Source: Cohnella phaseoli (GTDB taxonomy: Bacteria; Bacillota; Bacilli; Paenibacillales; Paenibacillaceae). From it: DNA of 64,000 nucleotides. The translations under genes and the position numbers were made by a program. This document shows, one piece after another, positions 8,084-17,468 of the stretch; position 1 is the first letter of the stretch, and every line of letters begins with the position of its first letter. The notes beneath the pieces are model-generated. The model did no database searches, was not told the DNA's origin, and saw only the letters and a list, made by a program, of their open reading frames with translations. The DNA is taken from positions 124,001 through 188,000 of the forward strand of contig NZ_QRDZ01000017.1 in the NCBI RefSeq assembly GCF_003386235.1. Direction: 5' to 3'.

Positions 8084-9616
8084 TTGTTAATTAGGAAATG
8101 GCTGCCTGCAGCGATGTTTTTGATGTGTTTTGCCTTCATTCTGGCATTATCGGCTCATGCAGAAGAAAACGATCTGTTCGACACGAGAGAGACTGTATTC
8201 AAGATGAACGATCCGAACGCTTTGATAAACGGGAAGAAAGTCGTTCTGCAAGTTCCGCCTACAACGATAAACAATTATACCTTTGTACCGTTGAGGAGCG
8301 TAAGCGATGCGATCGGCGCGAATCTAACACGGAAGTCGGATGAGATCCGGCTCAGCTATGAAGGGGTCACCGTTGAAATCACGGTTGGCCGAGCGGAGGC
8401 TTTCGTACAAAGCAACCCTGTTCGTTTGGAACAGCCGCCCGTTGTCATTAAAGGGACAACGATGGTTCCACTAAGATTTATTGTCAATTCTCTGGGCCTT
8501 GATCTTCGGTACGAACCGTCGACGAAAGAAATCCGGATTTCATCGAAAATCAAAAAAACGCCGGAGCCAATAGACGAAGATCAGCCGGGGAACAAAAAGG
8601 ATGTTGAAGAGGAAGCACCGGTCGTCAGACCACGAATGGAAAATTTGACCGTGGATTATTTGTCAGCCAACCATAGCAACTTAAAAAGCCTTGATAAGAT
8701 CAGGCTGTATTCCTTCGGAAACACAAGCATAGCCGCCGCTAAAGACAATCAAGTCTACATTCTGAATAGGGACCCGAACAAGGGGTATCAGATTAAAAAA
8801 TACGACCCGAATTCTGCGGATAAAATGTCGGTCGTCGCATCCATTGATGAGCGATTTAACTTCGAATACTCCGTTCGAGACAAATACAAAATCAACTTTA
8901 GCTATGGAGAATTCGTTCCGAAGAAACTCGTCTACAACGACGCAAGCGATACGTTGTATTTGCTGGGAGAAAGCGCGGCGATGTATCCGGACAAGCTGCG
9001 TCTTGCGGTATTTTCGATAACCCCCGAGGTGAAAATGGTTACCTATCAACTGGAGAATTCAGGTTTCTACAAGTTGGAAGATTCTTTTTTCTCCACATTG
9101 GATGACAAGACATTCTATTACGGCGAACCTTATTCGAAAATGATTTATTCCGCGAATAGGGGTCAAGCCTTGGAACTGGTCAACAGCTCCCCGACGTCGG
9201 ACAAAACACAGTTGATCTCGACCATGAAAGATGGAGTATTATATGTTTACGATAAAAAGAGCAGCACGATTTTCAAGTGGACGGGAACGGGATTGGTTAA
9301 GCATGCACAAATCGCCATTCATTCGGATTCCGTCATGCACGTAGCGGCATCGTTCGGTTATTTTTATTTGCTTGACGATCGCCGAGTCGTACATCGCGTT
9401 ACGTCGGACGGCAAAATGGAGTCTTATGCGGAGCTCGGCAAGGCTAGCTTTAACCCGGGGATATTAGGAGTTCCGGAGACGAGCAACTGGAAGCTGTTCG
9501 GCAATGAAAGACTTTTGCTTGATCGCTATACGCTTCACATGTCGACGGATAGCAACGGCAATTTATTTTTGTTTGACGATGGAATCTTGATACGGGTAAA
9601 CGTATACCCGAGTTAA
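8084..9616 (+). CDS. Exported protein with copper-amine-oxidase N-terminal (stalk) domain
   Basis: A 510-residue protein starting with TTG behind GGAGGAGG. Residues 1-27 form a Sec signal peptide ending near SAHAEE. Residues 45-155 hold the Cu_amine_oxidN1 'stalk' unit in its usual two halves (LINGKKVVLQVPP...TFVPLRSVSDAIGA and VVIKGTTMVPLRFIVNSLGLDL). A Pro/Glu-rich linker follows, then a long beta-rich region resembling a beta-propeller (AAKDNQVYIL, GVLYVYDKKSSTIFKWT, GYFYLLDDRRVVHRV). The stalk domain is common on Paenibacillus surface proteins and probably binds the cell wall; no enzymatic role is implied. It is followed by a weak hairpin before the kinase. Confidence 0.8.
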   Translation: MLIRKWLPAAMFLMCFAFILALSAHAEENDLFDTRETVFKMNDPNALINGKKVVLQVPPTTINNYTFVPLRSVSDAIGANLTRKSDEIRLSYEGVTVEITVGRAEAFVQSNPVRLEQPPVVIKGTTMVPLRFIVNSLGLDLRYEPSTKEIRISSKIKKTPEPIDEDQPGNKKDVEEEAPVVRPRMENLTVDYLSANHSNLKSLDKIRLYSFGNTSIAAAKDNQVYILNRDPNKGYQIKKYDPNSADKMSVVASIDERFNFEYSVRDKYKINFSYGEFVPKKLVYNDASDTLYLLGESAAMYPDKLRLAVFSITPEVKMVTYQLENSGFYKLEDSFFSTLDDKTFYYGEPYSKMIYSANRGQALELVNSSPTSDKTQLISTMKDGVLYVYDKKSSTIFKWTGTGLVKHAQIAIHSDSVMHVAASFGYFYLLDDRRVVHRVTSDGKMESYAELGKASFNPGILGVPETSNWKLFGNERLLLDRYTLHMSTDSNGNLFLFDDGILIRVNVYPS

Positions 9617-9787
9617 AAAGCAGGAACAAAGCATAAGGACCGGTAAGCTCTGCCGATTAACGGTAAGGGATTTCCGGTCTTTGCTATGTCAACTGCAACA
9701 AAGAAAAGGTCAAATGGAATAGAGAGACAGCCTGTCCCAACCATAGTACAATGGGCATACACACTTCGTTTACGGAGGTTAGCAGGC

Positions 9788-11512
9788 ATGGGGCACTTCA
9801 TGGTCAACCTCTTTAACCTGATCCGTTCGCGACTTTTTTACAAAATGCTCATTATTTATTCGCTGCTTACACTTGTTCCGCTCATTATTGTAAGCGCTAC
9901 CTTCTACTTCCGTTCCAGCCAACTGATCGGCAAGAAAGCGACGGAGGCCGCTCAACAGGAACTTGCCGCTGCTGCTTCGGCGATTGATGCTCCGCTCTCG
10001 GCCATCAAGAAGAGGATGCTCGAGATCGGGGAACGGAACGTGATGGAATCCTACTTGAAACTGTACAGTCAGACCGATGCAAATGCGACTTCTGACAGCA
10101 ATCGGCAGCAACTGCTCGAAAACACAATCGATGCGCTGCAAGTCGAGTTGGCCGAATTGAAAAGAAGCGTTGGTGAATTCGTCGACAACCTGTACGTGGT
10201 CACGCCGGACGACCAAGTGTTCGGAACGGGCGGCAACCGCCCTTTGCATTATCCTTCCGCATACCGCTTGCTTCCTTTCGAATTCGACCGGATGCCCGAA
10301 TGGGCGTTTTTTTCCGACGACAAACGGATGGCCTGCGACATGAAAATTTATGAGTCTGGCACCGACGAAGTGCTGGGATGGCTCGTCGTTACGCTGGTCC
10401 CCGCCAGCCTTCAGCAGACGTTTGTCGATTTTGCGTCTGGAACGTTCTATATCACCAACTCGGATAACATTATTCTTTCCGCTTCGCACCTTGACGAAGT
10501 CGGTAGAGTGCTGGACGTGCGGGGACCTGCGACGCTGCTGCTCATTCAGCAGAAGTCGCAATATGCCGACTTTCATTATATTCGGCTGGCAACTCCCGGA
10601 GCGGGCGGTATCGTGGAAAAGCAGGCGATGTTCGCGGCGGCGGTTACTTTCGTAGCGTGGCTGACCGTCTTTTTCGTTACGTATTACATTTTAAAACGCG
10701 TAACCGCTCCGATACAGAGACTCACCAGGCTGATGCGCCGGGCCGAACGAGAAGAGTACCAGTTGGTGCAGGACGTTTCGACCCGAGACGAAATCGCCAT
10801 GCTTTGTCACGGCTACAACCAGATGGTGCGACGCACGAAAATTCTGATCGACAAAAACTATAAAAACGAACTGCTTGTCCGCGAAGCGGAGCTCAAGGCG
10901 ATCCGGATGTATATCAATCCACACTTCTTATACAATACGCTCGAATATATTAGCATCATGTCGCAAAAACCCGAAAAGGCAAAGTTCGTGCCGGATATCG
11001 TGCATAACCTTTCAAGCATTTTTCGCTTTTCGATCACGCCGGGCGAAAAGTTTGTGTCTTTGGAAACGGAAATGGCGTTCGCGGAAAAATATTTGCAAAT
11101 CCACCAATATCGGCTTGGGGAGCGGTTGCAGTATCGCCTTGCGCTTCCGGAAATGCTGCTCCAGTCCGCCGTGCCAAAGCTCATCCTGCAGCCGCTTGTC
11201 GAGAACGCCGTTATTCATGGCATCGACCGTCTGCAAGGCGGCGGCCGAATCGAAATCGAGGCAAGAGAAGAGGATTACAAGCTCGTGATCGAAATTCGCA
11301 ATTCCGTTCCGCCGGAAAAAGCCGACGGTTCTCTGTCCATCCGGCAGTCGGCCAGAAAAGGGCTCGGTTCCGGACTGGAAAATGTCAATGCGCGGGTACG
11401 CCACCATTTTGGCAACGTGTATGGGGTGAAGCTCAGCAGAGAAGACGAGGATTCGATAACCGTAACGCTGCAAATGCCGATACAACTTTGGAATGAGACG
11501 GGAGAGGATTAA
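9788..11512 (+). CDS. Sensor histidine kinase, YesM/LytS-type
   Basis: I choose ATG 9788 because GGAGG (9774-9778) lies 9 nt upstream and the membrane helix follows soon after; the frame is open to 9686 without a ribosome site. The 574-residue product has a first membrane helix (about 16-37), an extracytoplasmic sensor region, a second helix (AAVTFVAWLTVFFVTYYIL), a HAMP linker, the His_kinase box INPHFLYNTLEYIS with the phospho-acceptor His, and the HATPase N and G boxes (ILQPLVENAVIHG, GLGSGLENVNARV). It probably senses an extracellular sugar signal and phosphorylates the regulator that begins 4 bp after its stop. Confidence 0.92.
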   Translation: MGHFMVNLFNLIRSRLFYKMLIIYSLLTLVPLIIVSATFYFRSSQLIGKKATEAAQQELAAAASAIDAPLSAIKKRMLEIGERNVMESYLKLYSQTDANATSDSNRQQLLENTIDALQVELAELKRSVGEFVDNLYVVTPDDQVFGTGGNRPLHYPSAYRLLPFEFDRMPEWAFFSDDKRMACDMKIYESGTDEVLGWLVVTLVPASLQQTFVDFASGTFYITNSDNIILSASHLDEVGRVLDVRGPATLLLIQQKSQYADFHYIRLATPGAGGIVEKQAMFAAAVTFVAWLTVFFVTYYILKRVTAPIQRLTRLMRRAEREEYQLVQDVSTRDEIAMLCHGYNQMVRRTKILIDKNYKNELLVREAELKAIRMYINPHFLYNTLEYISIMSQKPEKAKFVPDIVHNLSSIFRFSITPGEKFVSLETEMAFAEKYLQIHQYRLGERLQYRLALPEMLLQSAVPKLILQPLVENAVIHGIDRLQGGGRIEIEAREEDYKLVIEIRNSVPPEKADGSLSIRQSARKGLGSGLENVNARVRHHFGNVYGVKLSREDEDSITVTLQMPIQLWNETGED

Positions 11513-11515
11513 GCG

Positions 11516-13060
11516 ATGCGAATCCTTGTTGTGGACGACGAAAGCGAAATTCGCAATTATTTGGCCGAAATGCCGCAATGGGCAGATGCGCGCTGCACGG
11601 TCGTCGGGAAAGCTGCGAACGGGGAGGAAGCGTTGGCTCTGATCGAAGTGGTCAAGCCGGACGTGCTGCTTACCGATATCCGCATGCCCGTGTTGGACGG
11701 CATCGAGCTGGCGGAAGCGGTCAGAAAAACGTATGCGGACATGCCGATCATATTCCTGACCGCGCATCACGAATTCGAATACGCAAGACAAGCGGTCCGA
11801 CTGGGCGCAGCCGACTTTATTACGAAGCCTTTTAAGCCGGAAGACATCGTTCGGGTAGTGGAGCATTTGCGCTCCAAAGAGCGAAGCGGATGGAAGGAGC
11901 AGGAATCGTTTTTCGCCGCGCTTGGCGGATCGTCTCTTTCCAGGGAGCAAAAGCGGCAGTGGTTGCTGGAGCAGGAACTCGAAGACCGTTCTTTTCTGCT
12001 GCTGTATGCCGAGCTCGACCATGTGCACGGCTCACAATCCGGACGCAATCCGTTCGAGTTGAAAAAAATCCGTACGACACTGGAATCCGTTCCGAAAGGC
12101 GCTGGCCTGACGGCGTGGATATCGGAAACTTCCAGCGGCGTTTATTTGCTGCTGCCGTTCGAATCCAGGGGCGAAGCCGGTACACGGGAAAACGGCATCG
12201 AGCTCGCCAAGAGAATGATCAAATCTTGCGAAACGGAAAATGGGCAAAGCGTGTCCGTAGGCATCAGCAGGACGTTCGATTCGTACCTCGAGCTAGCGGA
12301 GGCGATTGGGCAGATTGGCGTTTGCATGGACTATCGCATGCTGCTCGGCAAAAATTCGGTCCTCGCTTTCGACGCGATCGAGACGATCGTCGGCGAGAAG
12401 GAGAAGGAATCGCTCGAATCCGTCAAAAGGATCGCCGATTTGCTCCGAACCGGAAATGCGGACGGTATACGCGAATCGCTTTCTTCCGCATACCGCCGCA
12501 TGTTGTCCGCCGGCGCAAGCCGTAAGGACATCCAGCATTTTTGTATCGGTATGATCGAACGGTCGGAGGACGTGCTGCTAGAATTCGGAATCGAGCCGAC
12601 GCCTGGGACGGCTGTAGGCATTCGCGAAACGATGCTCGCCAGCCTCATTTTGACCGACATGATGAAAGCTCTCGAGAGGTATATGCTGGATAACGCGGAC
12701 GCGATACGACGGCTGTTGGAACACTCGCCGAAACGGCTCGTCGCCGAGACGAAAGGAATTATCGACATGGAGTATCGGACGGATCTGACGCTGCAGACCG
12801 TCGCCAAGCGACTGAACGTAAACTATTCGTATTTGAGCAGGTTGATCAAAAAAGAGACGGGAAAAAACTTCACGGATATGTTGTGGGAATACCGTATTGA
12901 GGCGGCCAAGATCAAGCTGCTGAACGAAGACCTCAAATCGTACGAGGTTGCCTACGCCGTAGGTTTCAAAGATGCGGGGCATTTTAGCATGCTTTTCAAG
13001 AAAATGACGGGGCTCACGCCAAGCAATTACAAGCAGCAAACCGGCGGTAAAACGCAATAA
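11516..13060 (+). CDS. AraC-type response regulator, YesN-type
   Basis: A 514-residue regulator. The receiver domain (1-120) has the acidic pocket Asp-7/Asp-8, phospho-acceptor Asp-54 in LLTDIRMP, and Lys-104 in FITKPF. A long variable middle region follows. The C-terminal 100 residues are a two-HTH AraC/XylS DNA-binding domain (LTLQTVAKRLNVNYSYLSRLIKKETGKNF and SYEVAYAVGFKDAGHFSMLFKKMTGLTPSNYK). It forms a pair with the kinase at 9788 and probably activates the importer and sugar-catabolic genes starting at 13153. Confidence 0.94.
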   Translation: MRILVVDDESEIRNYLAEMPQWADARCTVVGKAANGEEALALIEVVKPDVLLTDIRMPVLDGIELAEAVRKTYADMPIIFLTAHHEFEYARQAVRLGAADFITKPFKPEDIVRVVEHLRSKERSGWKEQESFFAALGGSSLSREQKRQWLLEQELEDRSFLLLYAELDHVHGSQSGRNPFELKKIRTTLESVPKGAGLTAWISETSSGVYLLLPFESRGEAGTRENGIELAKRMIKSCETENGQSVSVGISRTFDSYLELAEAIGQIGVCMDYRMLLGKNSVLAFDAIETIVGEKEKESLESVKRIADLLRTGNADGIRESLSSAYRRMLSAGASRKDIQHFCIGMIERSEDVLLEFGIEPTPGTAVGIRETMLASLILTDMMKALERYMLDNADAIRRLLEHSPKRLVAETKGIIDMEYRTDLTLQTVAKRLNVNYSYLSRLIKKETGKNFTDMLWEYRIEAAKIKLLNEDLKSYEVAYAVGFKDAGHFSMLFKKMTGLTPSNYKQQTGGKTQ

Positions 13061-13152
13061 AGAAAAACCAAATTACAGCTATCGAGGCCACCCTGCGAAG
13101 AGGCTATGATGAAATTGTAAAACAAACTCGATCTCAGAAGGGGTGTTTCAAC

Positions 13153-14544
13153 TTGCAAAAGAAAGCGTTATTATCGCTGATTGCCCTCTTGTGCGTCATG
13201 CTTGCGCTCGCGGCGTGCGGCAACGGCAAGTCGAACGACCAGAACAGCACATCGTCCAGCAGTCCCGCGGCAAGTGAAGCATCGAGTCCGTCAGCGCAGA
13301 CGGACAATTCGGGTGGGGACAACGTAGCAACAGCCAACGACAAAGAGTTTACGATCCGCGTAGGTGCCTGGTTCCTTGACGATCGTCCACACGAACAGGC
13401 ATTGAAGAAGGCGGTTGAAGACGGCTACAAAAAGCTTTATCCGAACGCCAAAATTCAATGGGACGTCACGCTTGGCGGCGCATATTTCGACAAGCTGAAG
13501 GCGCAATTCGCATCCGACTCCGCGCCGGACGTGACCTTCTTTCAACAGACAGATTGGTTTAAGGCCGGCAATTTCATGGACCTTTCGAATGAACCTTGGG
13601 TTGCTCGTCTGACGGAAGCGGGCAAGAAAGAGCCTACCGTCACGTATCAAGGAAAATTGTACGGCGTGCCGATGGAAGGTAGCCCGAGCCCGGGCGTCTG
13701 GTACAACACCGAACTGTTTAACGAGCTCGGTCTGAAGCCCCCGACAACGGTGCAGGAATTTATGGACGTATGCGAGAAGATCAAGGCTGCCGGCAAAACG
13801 CCGATCGCTCTCGGGTTCAAAGACGTCTGGACGGTCCAGATGTTCCTGGTTAGCTGGATCCAATCGTACGGGTTCGTGAACGATCCCGACTTCGGCAAGA
13901 AAGTGTATGAAGGTCAGATCAAACTGGACGATCCGACGATCCAAGCGGTATACAAAAACTTTCAGACGATGAAGGAAAAAGGATATTTTAATAAAAACGC
14001 GCTTAGCATCGACTGGCCGGCCTCCGCCCAATTGTTCGCTTCCGGAGACGCGGCGATGATCATGCAAGGACCATGGATGCCTGGCGCGAACAAAGATAAT
14101 ATTCAAAAAGGCGGCTTCAAGTCGTTCCAGATCGGCTATTTCCCGCTTATGGACGATAAAGGTAATGTCGGTATGACGCTCGGCAACGGCGCAGGCCTTG
14201 CAATCAATGCCAAAACGAAGCTCGTCGAAGAATCCAAGGCGCTCGTTAATCTCATGACGACGCAGGACGTCATCGCGCCTTGGCTTGCAGGCGACGGCGC
14301 GCTGCCTTTCTTTTCCGATGTGCAAGTTGCGTTCGACGATCCGGTGATGGAGACCGTGAAGAGTTTCGTTGACAAAGGCGTAATGTCTTACGCTATCCAG
14401 AACGTCATTCCGACAAGCTCTATGACGGCGTTGACGGATATTGTCACGAAAGTGGTATCCGGCGCATCGTTCAATCCATCTGATTTGAAGGCCGCTCAGG
14501 ATGCTTTCGAGAAAGACAAGGAGTCAGTGGTTCTCCCGTACTGA
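13153..14544 (+). CDS. Sugar-binding lipoprotein of an ABC importer (CUT1)
   Basis: A 463-residue extracellular solute-binding protein (family 1). The TTG start is preceded by GAAGGGG. The lipobox LALAAC places the lipidated Cys at residue 22, followed by a Ser/Ala-rich linker that lifts the domain off the membrane. The binding domain shows the usual FDKLKAQFASDSAPDVTFF, GKLYGVPMEGSPSPGVWYNTELF and AMIMQGPWMPG segments. It should capture an oligosaccharide or monosaccharide and hand it to permeases 14625-16324. Its position between the YesM/YesN pair and the rhamnose-type enzymes points to a deoxy-sugar or its glycoside. Confidence 0.93.
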   Translation: MQKKALLSLIALLCVMLALAACGNGKSNDQNSTSSSSPAASEASSPSAQTDNSGGDNVATANDKEFTIRVGAWFLDDRPHEQALKKAVEDGYKKLYPNAKIQWDVTLGGAYFDKLKAQFASDSAPDVTFFQQTDWFKAGNFMDLSNEPWVARLTEAGKKEPTVTYQGKLYGVPMEGSPSPGVWYNTELFNELGLKPPTTVQEFMDVCEKIKAAGKTPIALGFKDVWTVQMFLVSWIQSYGFVNDPDFGKKVYEGQIKLDDPTIQAVYKNFQTMKEKGYFNKNALSIDWPASAQLFASGDAAMIMQGPWMPGANKDNIQKGGFKSFQIGYFPLMDDKGNVGMTLGNGAGLAINAKTKLVEESKALVNLMTTQDVIAPWLAGDGALPFFSDVQVAFDDPVMETVKSFVDKGVMSYAIQNVIPTSSMTALTDIVTKVVSGASFNPSDLKAAQDAFEKDKESVVLPY

Positions 14545-14569
14545 TCGACTGACGGCACATATACGCGTC

Positions 14570-14590
14570 CAGCCGCGCCTCTTGCGGCTG
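14570..14590 (+). terminator. Intercistronic hairpin after the binding-protein gene
   Basis: CAGCCGC (14570-14576) pairs with GCGGCTG (14584-14590) in the 80-bp gap between the binding protein and the first permease, without a T-run. Such stem-loops usually protect or attenuate the upstream mRNA so that the binding protein is made in excess. Confidence 0.55.
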
Positions 14591-14624
14591 ACGCCTTTCA
14601 TCGCTTCGGAAAGGGGCCGCCTCC

Positions 14625-15503
14625 ATGAATCTCAAACGCAGGCATTATTGGACGGGCGTCTTGTTTTTGCTCCCGGCACTGATTGTTTTTCTGCTATTTT
14701 TCTTTTATCCGTTTCTTCAGAGCATCTATTTCTCCTTTACCCGTTGGAGCGGCAGCGGCAAGCCGGTGTTTATCGGCTTTGAAAATTATACGAATCTGTT
14801 CAGCGATCCTCATATGACGGACGGTCTGAAAAATTCGCTGAAAATGGCTGTTTTCGGAATTGTTGTCCAGAATCCGTTGGCGCTGCTTGTCGCGATCCTC
14901 ATCAACAGGCAGTTCAGAACGAAGGCGTTTATCCGGACGGCCATTTATTTCCCCGTCATTATCAGCCTCGTTGTCGCTTCCGTCGTATGGGGCCAACTGC
15001 TGCAGTACGATGGCTTCTTCAACGAAATTCTAAACCGGCTCGGCTTCGAATCGTGGACCGAAGATTGGCTCGGAACGCTTAAGACTTCTTTCCCGACGAT
15101 TATCCTGCTCACCCAATGGCAAGCTATCGGGTATTGCGCGATTATTTATTTGGCCGGCCTGAAGTCGATCCCGGAGGATATTTGCGAAGCAGCCGAACTT
15201 GAAGGCGCAAAGGGCTTTACTCTGTTCCGGAACATTACGCTCCCGATGCTGATGCCTGCCTTTACGATCGTTCTGTTTTTGACCGTCGTCGGAGCGTTGA
15301 AGCTGTTCGATCTGCCGTATATTTTGACGAACGGGGGACCTGGAACGTCCTCTTACACGCTGTTCCTGGCCGTCTACAACGCGGCTTTCAAGGAAAACAA
15401 TTATGGATACGCTACAGCGGGCGGTATTTTACTAGCCATATTCATTATCGTCGTTGCCATCATCCAGTTGTCTGTTACGCGCAAACGGGAGGTGGAGCTC
15501 TAA
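14625..15503 (+). CDS. Sugar ABC transporter permease, MalF-like
   Basis: A 292-residue CUT1 permease with six predicted membrane helices; the first spans about residues 10-32. The EAA loop reads EAAELEGAKGFTLFRNITLP (about residues 187-206), followed by the pattern DLPYILTNGGPGTSSYTL that is diagnostic of MalF/UgpA-type subunits. It starts after GAAAGGGG and its stop codon overlaps the start of the next permease by one base, so translation of the two is coupled. Confidence 0.94.
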   Translation: MNLKRRHYWTGVLFLLPALIVFLLFFFYPFLQSIYFSFTRWSGSGKPVFIGFENYTNLFSDPHMTDGLKNSLKMAVFGIVVQNPLALLVAILINRQFRTKAFIRTAIYFPVIISLVVASVVWGQLLQYDGFFNEILNRLGFESWTEDWLGTLKTSFPTIILLTQWQAIGYCAIIYLAGLKSIPEDICEAAELEGAKGFTLFRNITLPMLMPAFTIVLFLTVVGALKLFDLPYILTNGGPGTSSYTLFLAVYNAAFKENNYGYATAGGILLAIFIIVVAIIQLSVTRKREVEL

Positions 15504-16324
15504 TGGAGCGCAAACGCGCCTCTCTGCCTACGGAAATCATACTGATCGTCGTCGGATTGCTGTTCCTGTTTCCTATCCTGTATTTGCTCCAAATGTCCTT
15601 TAAGCATCCCGGTATTTTTTACAAGCCGCTGATGCTGCCGGACCGGCTGTATCTTGATTACTACAAGATGGCGCTGCACGGCGACTTTTTCCGCAGTCTG
15701 TGGAATTCGACTCTTGTTACGGTTTTTGGCCTCGGGCTGACCATCGCGATCTCATCCATGGCCGGATATGCGTTGTCGCGGCGCACTGACAGGTTGTTCC
15801 GTTTCGTGTTTCTGCTGTTATTGACGGGCATGATCATTCCGACTGTCGGATCGCTCATTCCGTTGTTCAAGCTGGTCACTTCGCTTCATCTCGGGAACAC
15901 GCGCAGCGTGCTCGTCCTTCTGTATACGGCCGGATTCATTCCGTTCGCAACGTTCCTGTATTCCGCTTTCACGAAGTCGATCCCCCGCGAGTTGGAGGAA
16001 TCGGCGAGCATCGACGGCTGCGGACCGCTGCGCATGTTCTGGGTCATTCTATTCCCGCTGCTGCTGCCGGCGACGGGCACTTTCATTCTGACCAACGTGT
16101 ACGGCATCTGGAACGACTTCGTAACGCCGCTCATCTTCTTGAATTCGCCGGAAAAGATGACGCTTATGCCGATGATCGTCCAGTTTATGTACAACAGGCA
16201 GTCGACGAACTACGGCCCCGTGTTCGCACTATGCGTGCTTGCCATGATTCCGCTGCTCGTGCTGTTCGTTTTTACCCAGCGCTATATGTTGAAAGGTCTT
16301 GTAATCGGGTCGGTGAAAGGTTAA
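15503..16324 (+). CDS. Sugar ABC transporter permease, MalG-like
   Basis: A 273-residue CUT1 permease whose ATG shares its A with the stop codon of the preceding gene (TAATG). It has the N-terminal helix ILIVVGLLFLFPILYLL, the EAA loop (EESASIDGCGPLRMFWVI) and the conserved end RYMLKGLVIGSVKG. With the MalF-like partner it makes the membrane channel for the binding protein at 13153. No ATPase gene is present, so a shared MsmX/MsmK-type ATPase encoded elsewhere is expected. Confidence 0.94.
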   Translation: MERKRASLPTEIILIVVGLLFLFPILYLLQMSFKHPGIFYKPLMLPDRLYLDYYKMALHGDFFRSLWNSTLVTVFGLGLTIAISSMAGYALSRRTDRLFRFVFLLLLTGMIIPTVGSLIPLFKLVTSLHLGNTRSVLVLLYTAGFIPFATFLYSAFTKSIPRELEESASIDGCGPLRMFWVILFPLLLPATGTFILTNVYGIWNDFVTPLIFLNSPEKMTLMPMIVQFMYNRQSTNYGPVFALCVLAMIPLLVLFVFTQRYMLKGLVIGSVKG

Positions 16325-16345
16325 TTGACAGGGAGTGTGTTAGAG

Positions 16346-17440
16346 ATGAGCCATCTATACAAATCCAGCCGCTATGAGGTCGCGGTCTATTATTTCCCGC
16401 AGTGGCATGTGGATCCGAAGAACGAAGCGGCAAAGGGAAAGGGGTGGACAGAGTGGCCGTCGCTGCGCGAGGCGAAACCGCGGTTCCCGGGACACGAGCA
16501 ACCCAAGGTGCCTTTTTGGGGAGAAATCGAAGAAGCGGATCCGCGGGTGTCGGAAATGCAAATCGCCGCGGCGGCCGATCACGGCGTCACGACTTTTCTG
16601 TACGATTGGTATTGGGACATGGGCGGCGGTGAAGGGCCGTTCTTGCAGCGCGCGCTGGAAGAGGGATTTCTTCAGGCAACGAACCGCGATCGCCTGAAAT
16701 TCGCGCTTATGTGGGCCAACCACAACGAAGTGAGCCGGGAGCGGTTCGAGGCGATGACGGATTACATTATCGCGAATTATTTCCATCATCCAAACCATTT
16801 CGCCATTGACGGACGACTGTATTTTTGCATCTACGAGTGCTTTACGCTGGTGAAAGGACTTGGCGGCATCGACCAAACTGCCGAAGCGCTGCAATCGTTT
16901 AGACGCAAAGCATCGGCCGCAGGTTATGAGCTGCATCTGAACGTAATGGAATGGGGACTCAATCCCAAGCACCGGGACATTCTTGGCGAAGACACGAACG
17001 TGCTTATCCGACGTTTCGGCGTGGACAGCGTTACGTCTTATGTCTGGATTCATCATATCGAGCCGGAAGAGTTTCCTGAGGCTTCCTATACCAAAATTGC
17101 GGAACGGGCGGCAAACCAGTGGGATGTGTTCCGTGACCAATTCACCGTGCCGTATTTCCCGAACGTGACGATGGGGTGGGATCCGAGTCCGCGCAGCGAT
17201 CCGTCCAAGCCGTATGAGCGCAGCGAATACTTCTCGCCGATTCTTTCGGGCAATACGCCGGAGGCGTTCGAAGCGTCCTTGCGCGACGTTAAGGCATTCC
17301 TCGACCGGTCGACGCTGCAGCTGCCGATGTTTACGGTCTATGCCTGGAACGAGTGGACCGAGGGAGGCTACTTGGAACCGGATACCGTGCATGGGATGGG
17401 ATACTTGGAGGCCATCCGGAACGTTTTTGGCAAGGAATAA
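16346..17440 (+). CDS. GH99-like/WbsX-type protein, cytoplasmic
   Basis: I start at ATG 16346 (GGGAGTG 9 nt upstream) rather than the TTG at 16325. The 364-residue product has no signal peptide. It matches the WbsX / glycosyl-hydrolase-99-like barrel: VAVYYFPQWHVDP at the start, GVTTFLYDWYWDMGGGEGPF, LKFALMWANHNE, and the C-terminal VYAWNEWTEGGYLEPD...GYLEAI signature. Members are found in polysaccharide loci and are thought to cleave or handle glycans; the exact reaction is not established. It follows the permease directly and may act on the imported glycoside. The secreted protein at 21404 ends with a related YAWNEFDEGGW motif. Confidence 0.82.
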   Translation: MSHLYKSSRYEVAVYYFPQWHVDPKNEAAKGKGWTEWPSLREAKPRFPGHEQPKVPFWGEIEEADPRVSEMQIAAAADHGVTTFLYDWYWDMGGGEGPFLQRALEEGFLQATNRDRLKFALMWANHNEVSRERFEAMTDYIIANYFHHPNHFAIDGRLYFCIYECFTLVKGLGGIDQTAEALQSFRRKASAAGYELHLNVMEWGLNPKHRDILGEDTNVLIRRFGVDSVTSYVWIHHIEPEEFPEASYTKIAERAANQWDVFRDQFTVPYFPNVTMGWDPSPRSDPSKPYERSEYFSPILSGNTPEAFEASLRDVKAFLDRSTLQLPMFTVYAWNEWTEGGYLEPDTVHGMGYLEAIRNVFGKE

Positions 17441-17468
17441 ATGGGTCAGCATACAAGGAGTTGAGTGC

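Noticed and set aside
9779..10576. 265-codon minus-strand frame opposite the YesM-type kinase
   Set aside because: Antisense shadow; no domain, no ribosome site.
11012..12028. 338-codon minus-strand frame opposite the kinase/regulator junction
   Set aside because: It spans the ends of two clear plus-strand genes and has no recognisable motif or start signal.
13291..14325. 344-codon minus-strand frame opposite the sugar-binding lipoprotein
   Set aside because: The plus-strand gene has a lipobox and family motifs; the antisense product shows none.
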